Source: Caenispirillum salinarum_A (GTDB lineage Bacteria; Pseudomonadota; Alphaproteobacteria; Rhodospirillales; Rhodospirillaceae). Taken from it: a stretch of DNA of 64,000 nt. Below are positions 50,301-58,561 of the stretch, piece by piece. Position 1 is the first letter of the stretch, and each line of letters begins with the position of its first letter. The notes beneath the pieces are model-generated. The model saw nothing but the letters and a program-made list of their open reading frames with translations, was not told the origin of the DNA and made no database searches. A program made the translations under genes and the position numbers. The stretch spans positions 4,030,001-4,094,000 of the forward strand of contig NZ_CP085224.1 of the NCBI RefSeq assembly GCF_044803115.1, in the 5' to 3' direction.

Positions 50301-53300
50301 GCACCGTGCCGATGGCGACACCGCCCACCATGACCGCCTCGCCCGCCGCCAGCACGCCGTCGCCGCCGGCGGTCACGGTCGTGCCGTCCAGGCCCCAACT
50401 GCCGTTGGCGGTGCCACTGGCCTGGGTGATTACCAGGGAGCCGCCGTTGAAGTCGGCCGAGTCGACGTCGCCGATGGCCGCGTCGGCGGACAGGCCCAGC
50501 GCCTGCGCCCCGGCGCCCGCCACCACCGCCGAGGTCTCGCCGGCCACGCCGCCGATGGTCGGTGCGGTGTTGACGGAGGTGGAGATTACCGTCGTGGTCG
50601 CGTTGGTCACCGGGTCGGCGGTGCCGTCGGCGTCCTCCACGGAAATGGTGAAGGTGGTGGTTTCCGTCAGGCCGGGCGCCACGCGGTCGGGCGTCGGCGT
50701 GAACACCAGGCCCTGTATGGCCGTTTGCGCCGCCGCCACCGTGCCGGTGAAGGTATAGGACCCGCCGCCCGCGTCGGTGAAGCCGTTGAGCGTCGTGAAT
50801 CTGCCCTTGGCGGCGGTGTCCAGGCTGACGGTCACCGTGACGTTCTCGCCGTCGACCTCGGTGAAGGTGACGCCGGAGAACGGCTGGACGGTCGCCGTGT
50901 CGAGCACCGCCTGGTTCGCCGCCGCGCCACCGATGGTCGGCTGGTCGTCGACGGCGGTCACGGAAACGGTCGCCGTCACCGCCGAGCCGCTGTTGTTGTC
51001 GGTGTCGCGGGCGGTGAAGGTGATGGTGCGCGCCGTGGTGTTCGGCGCGTCCGATGTGTTGTTGAACCGCGCCTCCTGCATCAGCGCCAGGTATTGGGCC
51101 TTGGTGGCGCTGCCCGACAGCGTGATCTGGCTGGCGCTGTCGTATGTAATGGTGATGCCGTTCACCACGACGCCCGACGCGCGCCCGTTCAGCGTGATGA
51201 TGTCACCCGCCTGCGCATTGGTCAGGGAGATCACCAGCTGGTTGAGGTTTGCGCCGTCGTCGGCGAGCGTCGCGTCGGCGTCGACGATGGCGACCGCCCC
51301 GCCGCCCTCGGTGAACGAGGCGTTCAGCCCGCCGTTGGTGCCGCCGGTGGAGTCGTCGCCGTCAAGGTCGATCACCGGGGCGGCCACGATGCTCACCGTG
51401 GTCGCGGCGCTGGCGGAATTGGCGGTGCCGTCGTTGACGGTCACGGTCACCGTGCGGTCGGTGCTGGTGACGGTGCCGACGTCGCTGTTGGTGTTGCGGT
51501 AGGTCACCGCCGCCAGCGCCGCCGCCCACTGCGCCGTGGTCGCCGTGGCGCCGGCCGAGGAGAGCGTGAGCGTGCCGTTGGTGGAGTTCCACGAGGCGGT
51601 GATGTTGCCCATGGTCGCGGCGTCGGTGTTGGTGAAGGCCAGCACGTCCTCGGTGCTGGTGTAGTTGCCCGTGATCTGAACGGTAGCGCTGGCGAGGGAG
51701 GCGTTGTCCACGTCGGTCAGGGCGACCGCCGTGCCGGTGTCGATCACCACGCCGGACCCGCCGATGCTGAAGGTCTGGGTGTCGCCGTTCAGGTTGGCGA
51801 TGACGGGCGCGTCGTTGACCGGCGTCACCGCGACCGTGCGCGCGATGCCCGGATTGACGGTGGCCGCGCCGCCGCCGTTGTCGGTCACGGCCGTCAGCGT
51901 GAAGACGCGGTCACCGGCCGTCGGCGCCTCGCTGGTGTTCTTGTAGGTGATGCCGTCGATGAAGGTCACCGCGTCGCCCACGGTCTGCGGCGCCGAGAAG
52001 GTCACCGTCACCGTGCCGCCGGAGATGGCGACCGTGTGGCCGCCGGCCGTGCCGCCGGCGCCGTTCAGCGGGAAGTCGGTGCCGCCGATGGTCACCACGT
52101 CGGATGCGCCGTCGGCCGCGCCCGTGAAGGTGAAGGCGAAGGAGGCGACGCCCTGCGCGCTTTCCACCGTCGAAATGGCGTCAAGGTCGAACAGCTGCTG
52201 CCCCGCGCCATCGCCTTCGGTGAAGCCGCCGGTGGGCTGGACGCCGGCGGGGGTGACGGTGGGCGTGTCGTTGACGGCGGTGATGGACACCGTGGTCGAG
52301 CCGGTGGCCGTCAGCGCGCCGCCGGCGCCCTGGGCCACCGTGGTGCCGTCGCTGAAGGTCCAGTCGAGCTGGGCCGAGGCCGGCGGCTCGTTGGAGGTGT
52401 TGGCGTAGGTCAGCGAGCGCAGGACCTCCGTCACCTTGGCCGTGTCGGCCGAGGCGTTGAAGGTCAGCACCAGGGTGCCGCCGGAGTTGGTGGTCACCGT
52501 GCCGATGGTCTCGCCGCTCAGCACTAGGTTGCCGCCCTGGGTCAGCGCGCCCAGGTTGCCGGCGTTGGCGAACGTGTCGGCTGCGTTGGCGCCGCCGTTG
52601 CGGGCGATGGTCAGGCTCGCGCCGTTGTATGAGCTGCCGTTCAGTTCCGCGTCGGAGATCGCCACGTCGGCGTCAAGCTGCACGGCCGCGCCGTCCTCGG
52701 TATAGGCGGGCGTGCCGTTCAGGCCGGAAAAGACCGGCGCGTCGTTCTGCGGCGTCACCGAGATGGAGAAGGCCTGCGCGCCGATGGTGCCGCCGTTGCC
52801 GTCCGACACCGTGAAGTGGAAGGAGTCCGCCACCACCTCGGAGCCGTCATGGCCGTAGGTCACCTGCGAGGCGTCGATCTGCGCCTGGGTGAAGGTGTCG
52901 TTGGTGTTCAGCGCCGTGCCGCCCACCTTCAGCGTGCCGAAGGTCGGCAGGGTCGTCACCGTGTAGGTGAGCGTGTCGCCGGCGTCCGCGTCGATCGTGC
53001 GCAGCATGGCGGTGGTGATGACGGTGTCGGCCGCGCCTTCGTTCACCGTCATGCCGGTGTTGGTGAACAGGCTCGGGTTGTCGTTGACGTTGGCGACGTT
53101 GATGGTGATGGACCCGATGGACTGGTCGGCGCCGCCGCCGGTGCCCGTGTTGCCGTTGTCGGTCACCGCCACCGTCAGGGTGTCGGTCCCGACGTAGTTG
53201 ATGCTGCCGGTGTACGTGATGTTGGTCGTGGTATCCAGATAGGTGTTGAGGGCGCTGACGGTGCCCGTCAGGGTCAGCGCCGTGGCCGAGCCGCCCACGG

Positions 53301-55518
53301 TGATGCCGCCCGCGGCCGCCGCCGCCAGCGTGCCGTTGCTCACGCCCAGCTTGAGGGTCACCTCCGTGTCGCCGTCCACGTCCGACAGCGTCAGGGACGA
53401 CAGGTCGATGTCGGTGGCCGTTTCCTCGGCGGCGGCGATGGGACCGGCGGGCAGGCCCGTGGCGGTCGGATCGTCGTTCACCGCCGTCACGCCGATGGTG
53501 CGCACCAGGTTGGGGTTGACCGTGTCGGCCGCGCCGGTGCCGGTGGTGCCGCCGGAGTCTTGGATCGCGTTCAGCGTGAAGGTGCGGTTGCCGGTGGTGG
53601 GGTTTTCGCTGGTGTTCTTGTAGGTGATGGCGTCGATGAACGACACCGCGGCGGCCGTCGACTGGCCCGTGCCGAAGGTCACCGTCACCGTGCCGCCGGC
53701 GATGCCGACCGTGTGGCCGTTCACCGTGCCGCCGCCGCCGTTCAGGGCGAAGTCCTGGCCGTCGATGGTCACCACCTCGGAGGCGCCGTCCTGCACGCCG
53801 CTGACCGAGAAGGCGAAGGAGCTGACGGTCTGGCCGGTTTCGATCGTGTCGATGCTGTCCAGGTTGAACAGCTGCTGCGCCGCGCCGCCCTCGGTGAAGC
53901 CGCCGGTGGGCTGGGTGGCGTTGGCGCTGACGGTCGGGGCGTCGTTGATGTCTGTGATGTCCAGGTTCACGGTGCCCGCGTTGACCACGGGGCTGCCGGC
54001 GTCGTCCTGAACCGTTACAGTGACGGTCGCGGCGTTGTCGCCGCTGACATTGGCGGCGCCGGTGTACTGAATGTTGGACGCCGTGTTCAGGTAGGTGTCG
54101 ATGTTGGCGGCCGACCCGGTGAGGGTGAGGGTGCCCGAGCCCGAACCGCCCACCGTGACGCTACCGCCGCTGGAGGCGGTCATGGTGCCCGAGTCGGCCG
54201 CCAGGGTGACAGTCAGGGTGTCGCCGGCATCGTCATCACTCACCGTTGCCGCCGAAAGATCCAGGTTGCCCGCAGTCTCCTCGGTTACCGTCACGTCGGT
54301 CGGCAGGCCGGTGATCGAGGGATTGGCGTTGGTGACGACGGGCGTAAGCTGGATGTTGTCGATGTATAGGTCGAGGAGGTCTGCACTGTCGCTGACGATC
54401 AGAGACGTGAACGTCCCTGATAGAGCGCCCGCGGCAACAGAACCGGTTGCAAAGTTATTTGCGAAGAAAGACGTTGAAGGATCAACATCTCCAGAATCGG
54501 CGGTAACGCCCGTAATAGTATATGTCTCATCTGTTGTGCTGTACCAGTCCAGTCCTCCAAAAGTAAACGATGATCCATTAGCAAGTGCAACTACAAAACT
54601 GTTCGTCGTCCCACTTGCGTCAAAGGTCAGACCAAGATCATTGGCTGCAATGTCGAAGGTTGCGCCAACCGCCGTAGCAGTCATCCGCACGCCTCCGATT
54701 TCTTGCCAGAACGTCGACGAGCCGCCGCCAGAGTTTGTACCGCTGGTCGTAATGTCGAAGGTAACAAGAATGCCATCATAGTCCGGCACGCCGTTCCGCC
54801 ATACGGCCACGTCCGCGATATCGCCCTCGCGAACCTCTAGATCCCAGTCGCCGCCGAAAGCACTCGCCCCCGTCAGATCCTCGGACGCGGCTACATCCGC
54901 ATCCGTGGCCGCTGCCAAGGCGGCGACAAACGCTGCGCCTCCCTCGTCAGCGCCGATCCCGCAGCCGTAAAGGTTAAGGTCGCCATCGGCGTTGAGCATG
55001 CCGCCCAGAGCGGCCAGATCATCCGCCCTCGCATCCACGGTTTCCGCTGTCAGGGTCGCCGTCCCGAGATAAACGGCCCCCGCGGCGCCATGAGAGATTA
55101 CATGAATGGCGTCGTACCCTGTCCTGCCCTCGGCCCACGCGGCCATCTGGGAGAGCCCATCCGCCGTACCATCAAGCATCACGACCTCGACGCCGTCGCG
55201 CACAGCGGCGGCCAGCAGTGCGGCATCCCGGACGTTGCCGTCGATGAACATCACTTCCTTGCGACTCTGCTCCGGCGCCACGGCCGCGACCGCGGCTTCC
55301 AGCGCGGCATCGCCGCCGTCGCCGCCGGCGATCGCCCCGTCATGCTCGGCCGCCACGGCCTCGGCCGTCGCCTCGCGCACGGCGTCCACGCCCGTGGCGG
55401 CGCCGGCGGCGTCGAACATGTAGCGCGGTTCCAGCGCGATGGCGATCGGCGCCGCGTGGGACATCATGCTGTCCTTCAGGCGGCGGGCGGCGCGGGCGGG
55501 CTTGACGATCTGGTTCAT
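47392..55518 (-). CDS. Giant surface protein: LEPR motif, DUF4347 domain and ~15 cadherin-like repeats
   Basis: About 2,708 residues. LEPRYMFDAA at 29-38 is the N-terminal LEPR signature of large exported adhesins; residues ~88-235 are DUF4347 (KEVMFIDGNVRDAALL to NLYGCGIGADEGG). A beta-rich segment of lower GC follows, then about fifteen Ig-like/cadherin repeats joined by VNDAPT-type boundaries (~400 to ~2480), a Gly/Pro-rich stretch and a charged helical tail (LHQQFDQEADRLARSVAELE). No RTX nonapeptides or sortase signal were seen. The ATG at 55518 is chosen from the conserved N-terminal basic run (MNQIVKPARAARRLKD); ribosome site weak. The protein likely works in adhesion. Confidence 0.85.
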   Translation of the reverse strand: MNQIVKPARAARRLKDSMMSHAAPIAIALEPRYMFDAAGAATGVDAVREATAEAVAAEHDGAIAGGDGGDAALEAAVAAVAPEQSRKEVMFIDGNVRDAALLAAAVRDGVEVVMLDGTADGLSQMAAWAEGRTGYDAIHVISHGAAGAVYLGTATLTAETVDARADDLAALGGMLNADGDLNLYGCGIGADEGGAAFVAALAAATDADVAASEDLTGASAFGGDWDLEVREGDIADVAVWRNGVPDYDGILVTFDITTSGTNSGGGSSTFWQEIGGVRMTATAVGATFDIAANDLGLTFDASGTTNSFVVALANGSSFTFGGLDWYSTTDETYTITGVTADSGDVDPSTSFFANNFATGSVAAGALSGTFTSLIVSDSADLLDLYIDNIQLTPVVTNANPSITGLPTDVTVTEETAGNLDLSAATVSDDDAGDTLTVTLAADSGTMTASSGGSVTVGGSGSGTLTLTGSAANIDTYLNTASNIQYTGAANVSGDNAATVTVTVQDDAGSPVVNAGTVNLDITDINDAPTVSANATQPTGGFTEGGAAQQLFNLDSIDTIETGQTVSSFAFSVSGVQDGASEVVTIDGQDFALNGGGGTVNGHTVGIAGGTVTVTFGTGQSTAAAVSFIDAITYKNTSENPTTGNRTFTLNAIQDSGGTTGTGAADTVNPNLVRTIGVTAVNDDPTATGLPAGPIAAAEETATDIDLSSLTLSDVDGDTEVTLKLGVSNGTLAAAAAGGITVGGSATALTLTGTVSALNTYLDTTTNITYTGSINYVGTDTLTVAVTDNGNTGTGGGADQSIGSITINVANVNDNPSLFTNTGMTVNEGAADTVITTAMLRTIDADAGDTLTYTVTTLPTFGTLKVGGTALNTNDTFTQAQIDASQVTYGHDGSEVVADSFHFTVSDGNGGTIGAQAFSISVTPQNDAPVFSGLNGTPAYTEDGAAVQLDADVAISDAELNGSSYNGASLTIARNGGANAADTFANAGNLGALTQGGNLVLSGETIGTVTTNSGGTLVLTFNASADTAKVTEVLRSLTYANTSNEPPASAQLDWTFSDGTTVAQGAGGALTATGSTTVSITAVNDTPTVTPAGVQPTGGFTEGDGAGQQLFDLDAISTVESAQGVASFAFTFTGAADGASDVVTIGGTDFPLNGAGGTAGGHTVAISGGTVTVTFSAPQTVGDAVTFIDGITYKNTSEAPTAGDRVFTLTAVTDNGGGAATVNPGIARTVAVTPVNDAPVIANLNGDTQTFSIGGSGVVIDTGTAVALTDVDNASLASATVQITGNYTSTEDVLAFTNTDAATMGNITASWNSTNGTLTLSSAGATATTAQWAAALAAVTYRNTNSDVGTVTSTDRTVTVTVNDGTANSASAATTVSIVAAPVIDLDGDDSTGGTNGGLNASFTEGGGAVAIVDADATLADDGANLNQLVISLTNAQAGDIITLNGRASGVVVNGITITYDSASQITLSGSATKAQYLALMQEARFNNTSDAPNTTARTITFTARDTDNNSGSAVTATVSVTAVDDQPTIGGAAANQAVLDTATVQPFSGVTFTEVDGENVTVTVSLDTAAKGRFTTLNGFTDAGGGSYTFTGTVAAAQTAIQGLVFTPTPDRVAPGLTETTTFTISVEDADGTADPVTNATTTVISTSVNTAPTIGGVAGETSAVVAGAGAQALGLSADAAIGDVDSADFNGGSLVITQASGTANGSWGLDGTTVTAGGDGVLAAGEAVMVGGVAIGTVHATNTGQGGATLEITFTADATPARVQTLVQNLTYTAPSGLGARGFQMTLNDGDITANGGDADTAASFSIDVTPNPPVVSGLDGGTVAFIEGGAAVRLDAEGNATVTDADSANFNGGTITVSITAGGTTAEDVLKVLDNATDGVSVAGSNVSVGGTLVGTFAGGTGGVPLTLTLNADATPARVQLVLRNIAYENTNGDNPSNANRTVSVQVADGTGGTSTASTVTVGVTPVNDAPTITTAAIGGANIEHQGTLVFGADFVDGIADVDAGDSFANATITARVDTGGGNPYLTGDQLGITSANNLAYDQNTGVLTYFGTKIADVGWDGATGTMTVQFVNDAGVTGAHIAHVMNHITFWTTNDDPTQKDATPNRTIAVTVGDGGNTGTGGPQTASISGTITITDANDTGTLTVNNSAAPVFQTSAVTVAPNLTLTDVDDTQVTGATISIVSPPDGAAETLSLTGTFGTISAGNIAGSGTGTITITGTHSLADIQAAMRAVQYADASGTPTAGDRTVRFAVDERGSAGATADATVSVNAVPVIAVNAGVPVDEGATVTLTTAMLSASDANHGAAALTFTVGQAPAHGVLLLNGAALTAGGTFTQADLAAGSVTYRHDGSETTADGFTVTVSDGLATTAATGVSVTVTPTNDAPSADPGVLTPLEGESGTALGYAIPSTLFTDADGEPLTITASGLPEGLALSADGTRISGVPSGAPGTFSVVLTATDATGATVSATLTVTIQAAPQAPAGGDPVGAPPSPTPPGPPGPPPGLNPPGLGDSGTPVAAGLNGGGFGMGQNGGGARSPVTGGLGSQSPIDNSGSPVKTGLGTNAFGTGGFNPARFYGASGAGNGGGLGGGLGGGGLGGALNGGFGGGDGFGGFGGAGSGNPGNPGGQTAGGPGLMPAPGDDGPVLPGRAIEDQEGAAGQPAEGETAMQGAPGFTSRLAILHQQFDQEADRLARSVAELEGRAPHKVA

Positions 55519-55963
55519 GACGGCTGGGACCCTTGCTGATTGTTCCGGTTCCGATGAAACCGGTTCCCCTGACTTCCCCTGTGCGCCGCGGCTGTGCGCC
55601 CCGCGGCCGGCGTCTGTTCTTGCGTTGCCGGCGGTCCATCGCCGGTTGAATGGCCTGTCGTGCCGTGCGCGTCCGCGCCCCCGGCCGGGGGCGCTCACGC
55701 TGAGGGGCCGTCGGCGCAAACGCCGCGGTCCCATGAAATTCTCTTGCGGCCGGCGGCGCCTGCCGCGCCCGCCTGCGGTTGCGAGTTCCGTCATGCTCGC
55801 GCGCTCCGCGACAAAACTCACGTTACCCGGAAGCGCTGCGCGCATCCATAGGTTTAAAACATTATGCGGAAGAGGTGCGGCGTGGAAAACCAGGATGAAG
55901 GGCATAGCCGCGTCTACGACGAAATGATTGAGCGGAGACGTCGTATGCGAACGCGGCGGCCCG
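55519..55963. other. Leader region of the adhesin operon, ~445 bp
   Basis: No gene is supported here. The stretch separates the GNAT gene from the giant adhesin gene on the same strand and presumably holds the promoter and a long untranslated leader for the adhesin operon. Confidence 0.5.
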
Positions 55964-56473
55964 TCAGTGTGCGGCGGCGCGCCATTCCATCGCCAGGCGC
56001 TGTCCGAGTCCGTCGTCCCCCGCCACGCGGAAGCCCAGGCGCTCGTACAGCCTTCGGGCAGGATTGTGGGCGATGACGTGCAGGCGCACCGCCTGGCCGC
56101 GCGCGGCGGCGACGTCCATGACCGCCCGCAGGATGGCGCCGCCGTGCCCGCGCCCGCGCAGGCCGGGGATGATGACGATGTCCAGGACCAGGATCGCGTC
56201 GTCCCGCTGGTGCAGGCACAGGCGGCCGGCGCCATGGCCGTTTCGTTCCAGAATGTCCATGGACGCGCCGGGATACGTGGCGCGGTAGTGGTGCGTCTGG
56301 GCGCGGGCCTGATGGTCCATCAGCATGTGCCACATGCGGGCGTCACCGGCGAAGAAGGCCCGCTCCGCCTCGCGCGCGCTGGACATGAGAGAGACCAGGA
56401 ACGGCATGTCGGCCTGGTCGCGCTGAGGGCGCAGGCGGAAGCCGGCCACCTGGCCATCGGGAAAAACGTGCAT
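55964..56473 (-). CDS. GNAT family N-acetyltransferase
   Basis: A 169-residue acetyltransferase. The acetyl-CoA motif is VIIPGLRGRGHGGAILRAVM, followed by RLHVIAHNPARRLYERLGF, the classic end of GNAT motif B. The ATG at 56473 was chosen because the family sequence (FRLRPQRDQADMPFL) begins soon after. It lies between the three tail-collar genes and the adhesin gene on the same strand. The substrate could be one of these surface proteins, but this is inferred from position only. Confidence 0.85.
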   Translation of the reverse strand: MHVFPDGQVAGFRLRPQRDQADMPFLVSLMSSAREAERAFFAGDARMWHMLMDHQARAQTHHYRATYPGASMDILERNGHGAGRLCLHQRDDAILVLDIVIIPGLRGRGHGGAILRAVMDVAAARGQAVRLHVIAHNPARRLYERLGFRVAGDDGLGQRLAMEWRAAAH

Positions 56474-56545
56474 TGATGCAAACCTGTTGGAGGCACGGGT
56501 GCGGCGCATCGGCGGCCGGATGAACCGGCCGCCGACATCCTCCGC

Positions 56546-57097
56546 CTAGGATTGCGAGGGCCAGATGCCCGTGGTCGCGATGAACCAGGCCATCACGCTG
56601 AAGGGCTGCACGTTGTAGTGCCCTTGGCCGCCGCCGGCGGGGCTGATGATGCCGTCGCCCATTTGCTGGTCGGGCGCCTCGGTCGAGTAGGCGTAAAAGG
56701 GCGTCGTGCGCCCCCTGTTCTCAGCACTCCCCTGCGCCAGGAACGTGTTGTTGGTCGGCGTCGGCGTCGTGCCGCCCGTGGCCACCGCCTCCACGGTGTG
56801 GTTGTGCGCCGGCACCTGGTCCAGCGTCAGGGTCACCGTCTCCTGCCCGCCGGCCTGGCCCTGCGGGAACGTCGTCCCGGAGTGCGGGTCAGTGCCGGCC
56901 CCGAGCACGCAGCGCCCGCGCAGGTCCGGCAGCTTGAAGTTGGTCGTCCCGTCGCCGCCGAAGGTGGTGCCGAGCAGGGCGTACAGCGGCTGATACTGCT
57001 GGATCGGCAGCGTCTGCCCTTCGCAGCGCATCCAGCCTTTCACGGTGTGGGTGTACGGATACAGGGCGATTTCGCCAATGAAAGGATCAACAGGCAT
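56546..57097 (-). CDS. Phage tail-collar domain protein (MdpB-like), third of three
   Basis: A 183-residue protein with the N-terminal collar domain: FIGEIALYPYTHTVKGWMRC, LYALLGTTFGGDGTTNFKLP and DLRGRCVLG. It continues with VPAHNHTVEA and a beta-rich C-terminal end (GHYNVQPFSVMAWFIATTGI). This is the short microcystin-dependent-protein (MdpB) layout, a piece of phage tail fibre without other phage genes near. Its two paralogues lie directly upstream with 15- and 14-base gaps. Confidence 0.9.
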   Translation of the reverse strand: MPVDPFIGEIALYPYTHTVKGWMRCEGQTLPIQQYQPLYALLGTTFGGDGTTNFKLPDLRGRCVLGAGTDPHSGTTFPQGQAGGQETVTLTLDQVPAHNHTVEAVATGGTTPTPTNNTFLAQGSAENRGRTTPFYAYSTEAPDQQMGDGIISPAGGGQGHYNVQPFSVMAWFIATTGIWPSQS

Positions 57098-57112
57098 GGT
57101 ATTCCACCTTCC

Positions 57113-57649
57113 TTAAGAGCGCACCGGGAAGACGCCGTTGACGCAGATGCAGTACTGCAGCGCGAGGTACGGCGCCATGTTCGTATGAGGATTGGCAAGG
57201 CCGGTCGAGCCGTTGCCGCCGGCGACGCCGACCATCTGCGCCCCCATGGTCACCTTGCTCGTCTGCGGCCCGTCGATGTAGAGGTTCCCGCCGTCGGCGT
57301 AGACGTCGCCCGCCGGCGACTTCAGATCGGCCGCGGCCGACGATGCCATCATCGCATGGTTGTGCTGCGGGACCTGGGACGGACTCAGGACCACATTCTC
57401 GTAGCCGACGTCCTGGCCGATCGTGCGCGTCGAAAGCCCGGCACCCGTGCCGGTGCCCATGGCAACGTGCCCGCGCATTTCCGGCAGCTTGAAGTTCGTG
57501 ACGCCATTACCACCGTAAGCGGTGCCTATTACAGCGTAGAGCGGCGTGTACTGCTGAATCGAAAGCACCTGCCCTTCACACGCCATCCAGTCGACGGGTG
57601 CATAGCGGTAAGGAAGCAGGCGGATTTCGCCAATAAACGGATCAGACAT
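57113..57649 (-). CDS. Phage tail-collar domain protein (MdpB-like), second of three
   Basis: A 178-residue paralogue of the flanking genes: FIGEIRLLPYRYAPVDWMAC, LYAVIGTAYGGNGVTNFKLP, EMRGHVAMG and VPQHNHAMMA are the aligned blocks, ending with ALQYCICVNGVFPVRS. No cell-wall, phage tape-measure or baseplate gene is in the window, so it is not part of a complete prophage. It is the middle gene of the tail-collar operon. Confidence 0.9.
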   Translation of the reverse strand: MSDPFIGEIRLLPYRYAPVDWMACEGQVLSIQQYTPLYAVIGTAYGGNGVTNFKLPEMRGHVAMGTGTGAGLSTRTIGQDVGYENVVLSPSQVPQHNHAMMASSAAADLKSPAGDVYADGGNLYIDGPQTSKVTMGAQMVGVAGGNGSTGLANPHTNMAPYLALQYCICVNGVFPVRS

Positions 57650-57663
57650 AATTCATCCCCTCC

Positions 57664-58200
57664 CTAATTCCACGACGGATAGACGCCCTTCAGGCTGATG
57701 ATGTAGCTCACCGCCAGGCTGGGCTGCATGTTCTCGTGCGACTGGTTGCCACCGTTGGAATAGTTCACCGTTTCGGCGTTCAGCGCGACGGTGGTGGCAC
57801 CCTGCTTGTAGATGGGCGCCCCGTTACTCGGCACCGTGCCCGGATAGGCATTCTGCGGCGAGTTGGCCGCGGCGTCCGCGGCGGCGTGACCAGACACCTG
57901 GTGCGTGTGGGCCGGGTACTGGTTGGTGGTCACCGTCACATCCTCGAGGCCGCCCTTCTGGCCCAGCGAGTAGTTGGTCCCCTGATTCCCGTTGATCTGC
58001 CCCGGATGGATGTTCATGCGGCCGCGATAGTCCGGCAGCGCGAACGTCGTCACGCCGTCACCACCGAAGTTGGTCCCGAGAAGCGAGTACAGCGCAGTGT
58101 TGGTGGAGATAGACAGCAGCTGCCCATTGCATAGCGCCCATCCCTCCGGCGCATAGTTGCCGGCGAACAGCCGGACCTCGCCGATATAAGCTTCAGACAT
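57664..58200 (-). CDS. Phage tail-collar domain protein (MdpB-like), first of three
   Basis: A 178-residue protein: YIGEVRLFAGNYAPEGWALC, LYSLLGTNFGGDGVTTFALP, DYRGRMNIH, YPAHTHQVSG and AVSYIISLKGVYPSWN match the other two copies block by block. The ATG at 58200 has AAAGGGGGG upstream and starts the operon of tail-collar, tail-collar, tail-collar and GNAT. Family members are of unknown function outside phage; the three copies may form a hetero-oligomer. Confidence 0.9.
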   Translation of the reverse strand: MSEAYIGEVRLFAGNYAPEGWALCNGQLLSISTNTALYSLLGTNFGGDGVTTFALPDYRGRMNIHPGQINGNQGTNYSLGQKGGLEDVTVTTNQYPAHTHQVSGHAAADAAANSPQNAYPGTVPSNGAPIYKQGATTVALNAETVNYSNGGNQSHENMQPSLAVSYIISLKGVYPSWN

Positions 58201-58561
58201 GAGGATATTCCCCCCTTTGATGAAAGGTACGCGCCCCCATGGAGGCGGCGACAGATCCATGGTAACCGGGGGTTCAGACGTGGCACATACTTAAAGTTGT
58301 TCCAGCGCCATCAAATGTTGCTCGACACGAAAAGAGAATCGCTTTTTATTTGGCGGCTTTGGAAGCGCGCAACCGAAGGTAAATCGCGCCAGGATGGACC
58401 TGTGTCGCATGCGCTTCATCGCCGCAGGTCTTAGGACAGCTATTCCGTGAAGCTGAGGGCATCGCCCGAGCCTCGACCTCCGTTCAGATACGGCAAGACC
58501 CCCTTCGACCTGAGTCGAAGGGGGTCTTGGACGTTTGAAATAAAGGCGACCTGGGGTTGGG
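58201..58561. other. Promoter spacer of the tail-collar operon, ~361 bp
   Basis: No gene recognised. The part near 58270-58350 is richer in A and T and is the likely promoter for the minus-strand tail-collar operon. A long hairpin lies at 58494-58529. Confidence 0.5.
58494..58529 (-). terminator. Long hairpin after the methyltransferase gene
   Basis: A perfect 16-bp stem (58494-58509 with 58514-58529), loop CTGA, 32 bases beyond the methyltransferase stop. The stem ends in CAAGACC rather than a clean T-run, but its length and position make it a likely terminator. Confidence 0.65.

Noticed and set aside
48559..52527. A 1,322-codon open frame on the plus strand opposite the adhesin gene
   Set aside because: It is a by-product of high GC and repeated coding sequence on the other strand. 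It has no ribosome site and its composition (His, Arg, Gly, Val rich) is that of an antisense frame.
47392..55518. RTX toxin or LapA-type adhesin as the name for the giant protein
   Set aside because: No GGxGxD nonapeptide repeats and no LapD/LapG-like genes are seen; LEPR, DUF4347 and cadherin repeats describe it better.
55519..56235. An N-terminal extension of the adhesin by ~239 codons
   Set aside because: The frame stays open upstream but runs into the GNAT gene and has low-complexity Arg/Ala content; the conserved basic N terminus and LEPR motif follow the ATG at 55518.
56546..58200. A prophage remnant suggested by the tail-collar genes
   Set aside because: No integrase, capsid, terminase, lysis or baseplate genes are nearby; the three genes form a compact paralogous set next to the adhesin.
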